Shown one piece after another: positions 32,524 through 40,704 of a stretch of 64,000 nt of DNA. Source of the stretch: Musa acuminata AAA Group (lineage: Eukaryota > Streptophyta > Magnoliopsida > Zingiberales > Musaceae); assembly GCF_036884655.1 (NCBI RefSeq), contig NC_088331.1:15455001-15519000 (forward strand), in the 5' to 3' direction. How positions within the stretch are numbered: the stretch's first letter is position 1; each line of letters opens with the position of its first letter. A program made the position numbers and the translations under genes. The notes under the pieces were generated by a model. The model was not told the origin of the DNA, ran no database searches, and saw nothing but the letters and a program-made list of their open reading frames with translations.

Positions 32524-34565
32524 ATGTCCCTCTCGCCCGCCTCTTCACCTTTGTCCCGCGGTAGAGCCCGGGAGAGCACGCCTCCGCCCTCCCCAGACGA
32601 GGAGGCGGCGTGAGCCCTTGAGGCTCTAATGTGGCCGCACGACCTTGACTCAGTGGTGAGTGGGTCGTCGCTGGAAAAGCTCCGGGATCGTTATCACATC
32701 CCGGAGGAGTTTGTCCTAGTTGCGCCTAATCCGGGGCAGCGGTCATACGACCCGATCCCCCGAGGTTTCGCGCTGACTCAAGATGCCCTAGAGGCCGGGT
32801 TGCGCCTCCCCCTTCACCCTATCATTGTCTCCTGTCTTTCTTTGTGGCGGATTTCACCTTCCCAGGTGGCGCCTAACTCATGGCGTTACCTAGTAGCGTT
32901 CTTAGGGGAATGTCATTATGCTAGCATCACCCCTACCCGAAACCTCTTTCTCTCTTGTTTCCGCCTTCTCAAGGGGCCGGGGGGCTATTTCGTGTCAGCC
33001 CGGGTTGGCTTTCGCGTCGGGGGAGCCCCTTCGAACAACAAAGGGTGGAAGGGGCGGTTTTTCTATGTTAGCTGGTCGAAGGATTGGGGCTTCGGAGTTC
33101 GGTGGGCAGCGAGGGTGATAGATAACACAGTCCCGGATTTGAACGACGAGGAGCGTCGGGACCTGAAGAGGCTTCGGGCAATCCTTCCCGGTTCTCAGGC
33201 CATCCGAGCTATGACCGAGGAGTGGCTGGCCGAGGCGGGTCTTAGCCCGGCTTTCGGGGGTATGTTTATAGCGGGTGTTCCCCGTGTTTTGTTTGTTTCC
33301 GTAGTTTGTGATAGTTTGCTTGTTTCCTTTGTAGGAATGAAGCTTCTGTCACTCCGCGGTGGGCGCTCATCGTCGGCTCCTTCCCCACGCCCGTCCGCTG
33401 CTTCCTCTCCGCGCTCCTCAACCGACCCGTTACCCGGCTCGGCGGGTGCTCCATTAGAGATTCCGGAGGGGCGCCCGTCAAAGAAGGCGAAGACGGCCGG
33501 TCCCGGGAAAGCCAAGGCGGGGGCCACCCCTTCGACAACTATGGGCGCAAAGCGGACCGCTCGGGATGAAGGGCCCTCCCGAATTGATGGGCCTAGCCAA
33601 GGGGCGGCCGGGAAGAGGTCGAGCCTGCCTATGGTGGATGACCTGTGCGGGCTACGTCCGGGGGCCGACGAGCCCCTATGGTCGTTGGTGATGGGCGAGC
33701 TTCCACCGGGGGAGGCTTCCGACCCGCTAGTCGCCCGCTGGAAGGGGCTGTCCCGAGGGGACAAGGTGTGGGCCGGGGGAGATCCCTCGGCTGCTTTTCT
33801 TCGGGGCGTGCTCCACCCCGATCTGGCTCGGGACCTGTATACCCTGCCCTCGGAGGCTATGCTCAACAAGGCGGGGAGGTTTCTGACACTGGTGAGGGTT
33901 TTGTTAACTTCGGGCGTCTCTGTAACTGCGCGCTGACCCTCCTTTTTCTGTGGCAGGGCCTCCACTACTCGACGGCGCTGATGGACCGAGTGCGTGATGC
34001 TGGCCAAGTAATCTGGGCCCTCAGCGAGCAGAACTTCGAGTTGTGCCGCCAGTTGGAGGAAGTTCGGGCCGGTTCGGGCCCAGAGGCAGTAGCGGCCGCG
34101 AAAAAGCGTGCGACTGAATCCGAGGAGGAGGTGGCACGTCTGAAGGCAGAGCTCGAGCAGTCGGGCAACTCGGTCAAGGAACTCCAAGAGTTTCTCCGCT
34201 TGGATCGGGCCGAGCTTCGCCTACTGAAGTCGGAGGCGCTTGGCCTCACCAAGAGGGTGGAGAAGGTTGAAGCTGAGGCCCGTGCCGCTTCTGATGCGCT
34301 AGCCGAGGAGGTTCACCTTCGCCCGTCAAAAGATAAAGAGGCGGTCGAAGTTTATAAGAAGTCCGAGAACTTTGAGCTCGGACTGACCCGAATGGGGCGA
34401 GTATCCTACGAGTATGGATATAGAATCGCCCTAGGTCGCTTTGGCTCGTGCCCTCCTGGCTCCGCGGTGGAAAGGGACCCGTTCGCCTCTCATCCCGTGG
34501 ACCTGGAGGTGGACATGCCGGAGGACATGCCTTTCGACGATCGCCCAGAGACTCCAGGAGAGTGA
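32524..34565 (+). CDS. antisense gene of the Tat element: putative gypsy-type transposon domain protein, 3 exons, one nonsense codon
   Basis: Exons 32524-33259, 33335-33891 and 33957-34565 would code for 633 residues. Exon 1 holds the domain known as putative gypsy-type transposon (Pfam PF04195): LEKLRDRYHIPEEF, GLRLPLHP, NSWRYLVAFLGE and GRFFYVSWSKDWGF. Exon 2 is Ser/Pro/Arg-rich and probably unstructured with a basic AKTAGPGKAK patch. Exon 3 (from about 34010) is Glu/Lys/Ala-rich and heptad-like, a likely coiled coil, with an acidic end. A TGA at 32611-32613 interrupts the frame near residue 30, where CGA is the simplest ancestor; the ATG at 32629 could restart just after it, leaving the domain intact. 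Function is not established for the family. The gene ends 142 bases short of the convergent integrase stop. Confidence 0.75.
33260..33334 (+). other. predicted intron 1 of the antisense gene
   Basis: 75 bp, GTATGT at the donor and a T-rich stretch ending TTTGTAG at the acceptor, phase 1. Length is divisible by 3 with no stop inside, so unspliced RNA stays in frame; the intron text codes for an unlikely Val/Phe/Ser-rich stretch. Confidence 0.65.
33892..33956 (+). other. predicted intron 2 of the antisense gene
   Basis: 65 bp, GTGAGGG at the donor, CTTTTTCTGTGGCAG at the acceptor, phase 0. It contains a stop in the incoming frame, and removing it joins two good frames, which is the main support for splicing. 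Confidence 0.75.
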
Positions 34566-34654
34566 TGAGTTTGGTTTTTGTATGTCAGAGTCGGGGTCGA
34601 GGGTGTGAGGGGTCTGTCTGTTCCTTACTGTTATGTTTCTGTACCCCCTTTTGA

Positions 34655-34660
34655 AATAAA
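34655..34660 (+). terminator. poly(A) signal of the antisense gene
   Basis: AATAAA 90 bases after the stop codon, followed by a T-rich stretch. Confidence 0.55.
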
Positions 34661-34707
34661 ACGCTCTTTTTCTTCCGATTTCTGTGTTTGCGTAGTGTCT
34701 GCATTCT

Positions 34708-34786
34708 TCAGATGAAGTATTTCCTAAGGTTCTGTATGTTCCAAGTCCTGGGTATGGGGTCGCTATCCATTGTTGCGAGTCGGAAC
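34708..34786 (-). pseudogene. last codons of the Tat integrase, cut off by the nested Sirevirus
   Basis: Reading on the minus strand from the insertion point, about 25 codons including PRTWN and NLRKYF lead to TGA at 34708-34710. They look like the usual polyprotein end of the Tat group and continue the frame of 43364-43863 from the other side of the insert. Confidence 0.8.
34782..34786 (+). repeat. target-site duplication GGAAC, left
   Basis: Identical to 43359-43363. Confidence 0.95.
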
Positions 34787-35635
34787 TGTTGAATCTCGTA
34801 TTTTGATGATGAAACTACTTGATATATGTTTATGATTTAATCTGCGTTTTGAGTGACGCAGGATGCTTCGATCAGGATGAGACAATTAAAGCAGGAAAAT
34901 CATGTTGTGCCGAAGGAACATGTCAGAAGATTGGACGTCGGGCCGGTGGATCGGTCGACGTATCGACAGAAGGCTTCGGGCCGTGAACTCGGGCATCGGG
35001 CCAAGAAGAGCGGGTATTGTGCCAAGGATATCGGAGTTGCGGAGTCAACTGGCCGATTGGGCAATAGGCTGCACGAGAGGACGATGCGCCGAAGAATCGG
35101 ACGAAGCGTCGAGGGACCAATGATATGTCGGACAACTTGGTTAATTGCTTAGGATTAATTGTCTCGATTGAAGTTTTGTTTTGTTGTGCAGGATTAACTA
35201 TGATAACGATGAAGACATAAAGCGAAACAAAGTGTCGGAGTCAAGCGCGATGGATTTGTTGCGAGTTCGAGAGTTCGACGGAAGTCCGAAGATTCGTTGG
35301 GAGTTCGCGGAGCTCGCCGAGAAAGATCGGAGCTTGCCGAAGAAGCTCGTTGGAACTCGCTAAGAACAAATCGTGAAGTCTAGGAGCTTGCCGGGAGTCC
35401 GCAGAATGGTTTCCGAGAGTTCATCGGAAGACCGCCGGAAGTTTGCCGGAAGCTCGCTAGAAGAAGTCTTGACTTGCGGACTTTGTAATAGCTTAGAAAA
35501 TGTCTTTAAATTCATAGTTAGCACGTTAATTAGGGTTAGGAATAGGTGTTAATCCTATAACCCAAGTAGGGGCCAATTAGGCCCAAGTTCGGACTGGTTT
35601 GGACCAAGTTTGGAGCCAAACCAAGTGAGCTGGAA

Positions 35636-36260
35636 TAGTGAAGAGGTGCCACCTCTCCAGCCTGGAGGTGCCACCGCCAGGGTTGAGAGGTGCAACCTCT
35701 CAAGCCTGGAGGTGCCACCGCCAGGGTTGGGAGGTGCAACCGCCCCAGCCAGGAGGTGCAACCGCCTGGGCTGTGGGGGTTGAGAGGTGCAACCGCCCCA
35801 GCCAGGAGGTGCAACCGCCTGGGCTGCGAGGCTGGGAGGTGCAACCGCCCCAGCCAAGAGGTTGCACCGCCAGAGCTCAAGTTCCGAGCTCTGCCAGGCG
35901 ATGCAACCACCGAGCTCAGTCTTCGAGCTCTGGCAGAGAGGTGCATCAGCCTGAGCTCAGTCTCGAGCTCTGCCAGGTGATGCATTCACCAAGCTCAGTC
36001 TTCGAGCTCTGGCAGAGAGGTGGATCAGCCTGAGCTCAGCTTGGAGCTCTGCCAGGTGATGCAACCACCGAGCTCAGTTTCGAGCTCTGCCAGGTGATGC
36101 AATCACCAAGCTCAGTCTTCGAGCTCTGCCAGGTGATGCAACCATCGAGCTCAGTCTTCGAGCTCTGGCAGAGAGAAGCAATCGGCAGAGCTCAGTCTTC
36201 GAGCTCTGCCAGGCGGTGCCACCTCTCCAGTCGAGAGGTGCAACCGCCTGATCCCAGAAT
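35636..36260 (+). repeat. palindrome-rich repeats upstream of the TATA box
   Basis: First several units with GGTGCAACC or GGTGCCACC cores, then about nine units with GAGCTCAGTCTTCGAGCTC(T) and GCCAGGTGATGCA. Both cores are near-perfect palindromes. Open frames here (for example 35536-35985 minus) are by-products of the repeats. Confidence 0.85.
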
Positions 36261-36317
36261 TCTGGGATTTGATCGATTTGATCGTTTTGAGCTCGAATTT
36301 TGAATTGGGTTGGGGCC

Positions 36318-36325
36318 TATAAATA
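36318..36325 (+). promoter_or_regulatory. Sirevirus 5' LTR TATA box
   Basis: TATAAATA followed by CCCC, about 1.1 kb before the LTR end. The copy in the 3' LTR is at 42236-42243. Confidence 0.7.
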
Positions 36326-37035
36326 CCCCACCCATTCAGCACTGAATTGAAAAAAGAACTGACCCGAAATCTTGATCTTTTCAGTGGTTCTTAGAGCTCA
36401 AAACTGCTAGTTTTCCTCCTCCTTCTGTTCTTCAAGTTTGAGTTGAAAAGAGAGGAGAGAAAACATCTGTAAAGGTTGTCTCCTAAGCCTGTCAAAAGGA
36501 GAGAAATTGTAAGAGGGAAGTTTGGCCTTCGCCCATTGAAGGAAGGCACCTAGTTGACGTCGGCAACCTCATCGGTGGAGGAAGCCAAAAGTGGAGTAGG
36601 TCAAGGCTGACCGAACCACTCTAAATCTCTGGTTTGCGTTTATTTTCGAGCACTTTATCATTACTGCAAACCTCCCTCATCACTACTGCTCTCTGCGCTT
36701 TCACGAACAAGTTCTAAGTGCTGTTCTTCCAAATCTGCATTCAGACGTAAACTCGTATTTTCATACATTACAGTTTACGTTTACGTTTGATTCTGCAGAA
36801 CTGTTTTCCGCGCTTTTACGAACGAGCTTCCTTGCAGTTTACGCTTACATTTTAATCCTATTAATAACTGCAATCTGTCCTCTACGATTTTACGAACGAG
36901 TTTCAACATTTAGACGTAAAACTGCATTCAAACGTAAATCGGCTTTCCTCGCTCAATCATCAGATTTCAGTTCACGTTTACGTCTTGATTTCAACTGCAT
37001 ACTGCCTTCTGCGAGTATACAAACGAGTTTCAAAG

Positions 37036-37310
37036 TTTAGACGTAAATCTGCGTCTAGACGTAAAACTGCGTTTAGACGTAAATCTGCGTTTAGACGTAA
37101 AACTGCGTTTAGACGTAAAACTGCGTTTAGACGTAAATCTACGTTTAGACGTAAAACTACGTTTAGACGTAAAACTGCGTTTAGACGTAAATCTGCGTTT
37201 AGACGTAAATCTGCATTTAGACGTAAATCTGAGTTTAGACGCAAAACTGCGCTTAGACGCAAAACTGCGCTTAAACGCAATCTGCGCTTAGACGCAAACT
37301 GCACTTAGAT
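37036..37310 (+). repeat. 18-bp tandem repeats in the LTR leader
   Basis: About 15 units TTTAGACGTAAA(A/T)CTGCG. They create open frames on both strands (36978-37308) made of one repeated hexapeptide. The same array is at 42954-43228 and, reversed, at 50462-50745 and 58246-58530. Confidence 0.95.
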
Positions 37311-37441
37311 ACAAACTGAGAATTTGCTTTTGCATCATAATAGTTTTTGAACGAACGCAGCTTTTGGTTCTTAAATTATTATAAGATTTCCGCTGCACTA
37401 ATTCACCCCCCCCCCCTCTTAGTGCTCTTGATCCTAACAAT

Positions 37442-37453
37442 TGGTATCAGAGC
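37442..37453 (+). promoter_or_regulatory. primer-binding site (tRNA-iMet)
   Basis: TGGTATCAGAGC two bases after the LTR, complementary to the 3' end of initiator tRNA-Met as known for copia elements. Confidence 0.95.
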
Positions 37454-37489
37454 GGGGTTTTTCTCATTTCGGATTTACACCCGAGAGAA

Positions 37490-38488
37490 ATGACTTTTCA
37501 AGAGGGCTGTTCGGTCTTTCGTCCACCGTTCTTTAACGGATTGGACTACACTTATTGGAAAACTCGAATGAGAGTTTTCTTAATTTCTCTAAATCTGGAT
37601 TTATGGAATATCATTGAAAACGGTTTTCAACTTCCCTCCAAACCGATGAACGAATGGTCGGTTTTGGAGAAGAAGAATTTTTCTTTAAACGCAAAGGCTA
37701 TGAATGCCTTATTTTGCGCATTGGACAAAAATGAGTTCAATCGGATTTCTACGTGTGAAACAGCTTTCGATATTTGGCGCACTCTTGAAATCACGCACGA
37801 GGGAACTAGTAGAGTCAAAGACTCGAAAGTTAATATTCTACTGCTTGATTTCGAGCTTTTTCATATGAAACCAAGCGAAACCGTTGTTGACATGTACACC
37901 CGTTTTACGGATGTCGTCAATGGTTTAAAATCACTTGGTAAAAGCTTTTCGGATTTTGAACTCGTTAACAAAGTTTTGCGCTCACTTTCTAAAACTTGGG
38001 ATTCAAAAGTAACTGCTATTCAAGAATCGAAAAACTTGAACCATTTTCCACTTGAAGAACTAATTGGTTCATTGATCACATATGAAATGACGTGCAATGC
38101 ACGTGAAGAACTTGAGAACCACCTTCCAAAGAACAGGAAGGATTTGGAACTCTGGACAAATGAATGCCACTTGAGCGATGACTCAAGTGATGAGGACAAT
38201 GATGAACAAACCAACCTTCCAAAGAACAGGAAGGATTTGGGACATAGATCATTTGAAGACCACTCGAGCATAAGCTCAAGTGATGGTGAACTTAAAATGA
38301 AACGAAAATTAAAAAGCAAAAAGAATGGAACTACTTGCTTTAAACGCAAGAAGAAGAACAAAAATTGGGATGAATCGAGCTCCTCCGAAGAAGAGAAAGT
38401 CAACAAAAGCAAGGCGGCAAACTACGCCTTAACAGCCTACAATGATGAGGTAATCAAAATCCCCCTAATTTACTTCGAAATTACATGA
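37490..38488 (+). CDS. Sirevirus gag, intact, without zinc knuckle
   Basis: 332 codons from ATG 37490, 37 bases after the primer site. The N-terminal half is the copia-type gag domain (UBN2/DUF4219-like): DYTYWKTRMRVFLIS, NALFCALDKNEFNRI, CETAFDIWRTLEITHEG, then a helical part ending LGKSFSDFELVNKVLRSL. The C-terminal third is acidic and Ser-rich with a duplicated NLPKNRKDL motif (about residues 217 and 244) and a basic KLKSKKNG patch. Unlike the gag at 56480-58057 it ends before any C-x2-C-x4-H-x4-C knuckle. Gag forms the particle around the element RNA. It is the only open gene of this element; being intact in a very young copy it may have been in use. Confidence 0.85.
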   Translation: MTFQEGCSVFRPPFFNGLDYTYWKTRMRVFLISLNLDLWNIIENGFQLPSKPMNEWSVLEKKNFSLNAKAMNALFCALDKNEFNRISTCETAFDIWRTLEITHEGTSRVKDSKVNILLLDFELFHMKPSETVVDMYTRFTDVVNGLKSLGKSFSDFELVNKVLRSLSKTWDSKVTAIQESKNLNHFPLEELIGSLITYEMTCNAREELENHLPKNRKDLELWTNECHLSDDSSDEDNDEQTNLPKNRKDLGHRSFEDHSSISSSDGELKMKRKLKSKKNGTTCFKRKKKNKNWDESSSSEEEKVNKSKAANYALTAYNDEVIKIPLIYFEIT

Positions 38489-39740
38489 TGCTTTTCATGA
38501 TGCACTTTTCTTTTTCTTTAAATTTTGTTGAAAATTATATTTTTAATAATTTAACCATGAAAATGCAAAAATATGATCATGCTTGTAATCTTGAAAATGA
38601 TAATGAAAATTGCATGTCTTATGTTAATGCAAGATAGAAATCTAATGATTTTACACCTAGTGAGATTAATCTTATGTGCTTGAGAAGCAAGAATGTATAT
38701 TTTGATGATTTTCATATTGCTTTTCAATGACGATACATGGCCTTTGTCTGGAAGGCTTGATATTTTTCATTGTCTTTGTTTATTAAATATAATGTATGGT
38801 TTTGACATAAAAATAAAGATTTGAGCATGCTATTATAAAGTCAATCATAAATTAAAACTAAAGAAGTTTTAGGCATTTATAAGAATCATTCAAAATTATG
38901 TTCAATGAAACCTTGCTTAATGTTGCAATGAAAATATTAAAGTTATACTTGATGATTTCAGATTTGACAAATGCTACACTTTAAATATGAATCATTCTTC
39001 AATCAGATTAAATGCTTCAATCATTTTCTATCTCTAAGAGTTCTCGATTTTGGTGAAATACAAGTGATAAATTCATTTATGATATCTTGTAAATCACTTG
39101 AATTATGAATGAGTTTTTCTTTTTTATGATGTGTTAAAAGAATCACTTAAAAAGAAAATGTTTTTCCCATTTTATCGAGATTAATGATTTCATGATATTA
39201 TGTGAATCTCGAAACTGATTTTGATGAAATAGTAATAACGTTATTCATGTTATGAATCTTAAAAATGATTGAAATATTTAACACTTTTATGCTCTTCCCC
39301 CTACTTTCTTCTTGTTTTCAATGATAAAATGGGGAGAAGTTTTGATCATGCATGGTAGGATATAATTTGACAAAATTGATACCATCATGATATGAAACAT
39401 TTATAATGTACAATTATGCATACAATACTTGTGCTTTCTAATTATGATGTGATGTATTGCATATGATGTAAATCATGATTTAAAATGCTATGAGTGCCAA
39501 GTTACACATTTTGAGAAGAAATTGTTATATTGAAATATTAATGTAATTATGAATGGTGATATGATATCATGCATGTAATACTTCAATTTATGATAATGAT
39601 GCATGCTATGATAAAATATTCATGATGAAAAATTATCTTGACATTCATAACTTGATTATTCATCATTTGTCATGATTTTGAAATCGTTGTAAAAGGAAAA
39701 GAGAACTACAAAACTGTATTCTCTCTTTCTTTTTTTTTAC
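38489..39740 (+). other. non-coding interior of the gag-only Sirevirus
   Basis: AT-rich text with many stops. The part after 38489 (AAATTACATGATGCTTTTCATGATG onward, to about 38700) still resembles the coiled-coil gag tail of the full element in broken frames. No pol remnant recognised between 38700 and 39740. Confidence 0.7.
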
Positions 39741-39754
39741 AATGACAAAGGGGG

Positions 39755-40330
39755 AGATAGCTAGCTTGTACAAGTCAAGAAGATGCAAAAACTTGATTTG
39801 CTAGCTTACCTATTTTAAGAAGCAAAGATTGCTAACTTGCTTATTTCAAGAAGAAAAATTGTCTTCTTGAACATCACTATCTTGAATATCTCAAGAAGCA
39901 AAACTTGCAATTTGCACATTGCAATAGGAAGCAAGAATCATGAGCTTACACAAGAAATTTATCTTGCATTTGCTTTCGAAATTTTTGCTAGCTTATATAT
40001 TGTGAAACTTGTATATCGTAAAAATTGCTAGCTTGTTGGTCTAAAGAGAAGCAAAAAGTTGCTATCTCAAAAGAAGCAAATGTGCTATCTTGCCTATCTC
40101 AAGAGGCAAAAATGCTAACTTGTGCATCTAGCAAAGTGAGCAAAATTTTCAAGAAGCAAGAGTTGCCTTCTTGAACATCTCTAATTTGCTAGCTTGCATG
40201 ATGTAGAACTTGCTATCTTGAACATTACCAAAAGTGCTATCTTATATGCTATAAAACTTGCATATCTAAAACTTGATAGCATGAATGTTCTAAGCATGAT
40301 GTAACACTTGCTAAATCTTCTAGCTCCAAG
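39755..40330 (+). repeat. degenerate repeats with GCTAGCTTG and AAGAAGCAAAA
   Basis: At least ten irregular units of 40-50 bases alternating TTGCTAGCTTGC-like and TCAAGAAGCAAAA-like pieces. Non-coding; part of the Sirevirus 3' interior. Confidence 0.8.
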
Positions 40331-40441
40331 ATTGCATGATGATAAAACTTGATACTATGATTTTCATGCAATGAGTTGAACCAATATCACACACACTTGA
40401 TTGTAGTACTTCTCCTTTTTGTTGATGACAAAGGGGGAGAA

Positions 40442-40539
40442 GTATGTTGATGACATGACATGTGATGCATAAGTTTATGCATAAGTTCATGTATGTTGAT
40501 GACATGACATGTGATGCATAAGTTTATGCATAAGTTCAT
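40442..40539 (+). repeat. perfect tandem duplication, 2 x 49 bp
   Basis: Units 40442-40490 and 40491-40539 are identical. They directly follow the polypurine tract at 40427. Confidence 0.97.
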
Positions 40540-40704
40540 GTTGACGTGTTGCAAGTATTCATGATGAATATTGCAATGACTTGAATTCAGTTTGAATTCA
40601 AGGTTCTATCAATATGGCATATTGATAGGGGGAGTTTGTTTAAACTCCGGGAGTTAAGTTTAACTCCGTCATCAAGTGGTTGTCATCATCAAAAAGGGGG
40701 AGAT

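Larger units (their letters stand above)
34787..37439 (+). mobile_element. Sirevirus 5' LTR (2653 bp)
   Basis: TGTTGAATCTCG...TCCTAACA. In order: about 850 bases with GTTCG(A/G)-rich text, a block of (A/G)GAGGTGCAACCGCC-type repeats (35636-35870), GAGCTC...GAGCTC repeats (35870-36240), a TATA box, leader, and 18-bp repeats (37036-37310), then an 11-base C run. Confidence 0.97.
39320..40704 (+). promoter_or_regulatory. series of polypurine tracts of Sirevirus type
   Basis: Purine tracts at about 39324 (AAAATGGGGAGAAG), 39744 (GACAAAGGGGGAGAT), 40427 (GACAAAGGGGGAGAAG), 40625 (GATAGGGGGAGT) and 40691 (AAAAAGGGGGAGAT). The last touches the 3' LTR and is the working tract. Repeated tracts upstream of the 3' LTR are a known mark of Sireviruses. 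Confidence 0.85.

Noticed and set aside
33195..34187. 330-codon frame opposite to the antisense gene
   Set aside because: Shadow of the GC-rich exons; no domain, and the plus-strand reading has a recognised domain, introns and signals.
35536..36303. Overlapping frames with CTSWLGRLH- or ATAPARRCN-like repeats, also at 41454-42221, 51753-52192 and 59536-59975
   Set aside because: By-products of the LTR palindrome repeats, present on both strands and in four LTRs.
36978..37308. Two opposite frames of 107-108 codons, repeated at 42896-43226, 50516-50800 and 58300-58584
   Set aside because: By-products of the 18-bp repeat array; hexapeptide repeats only.
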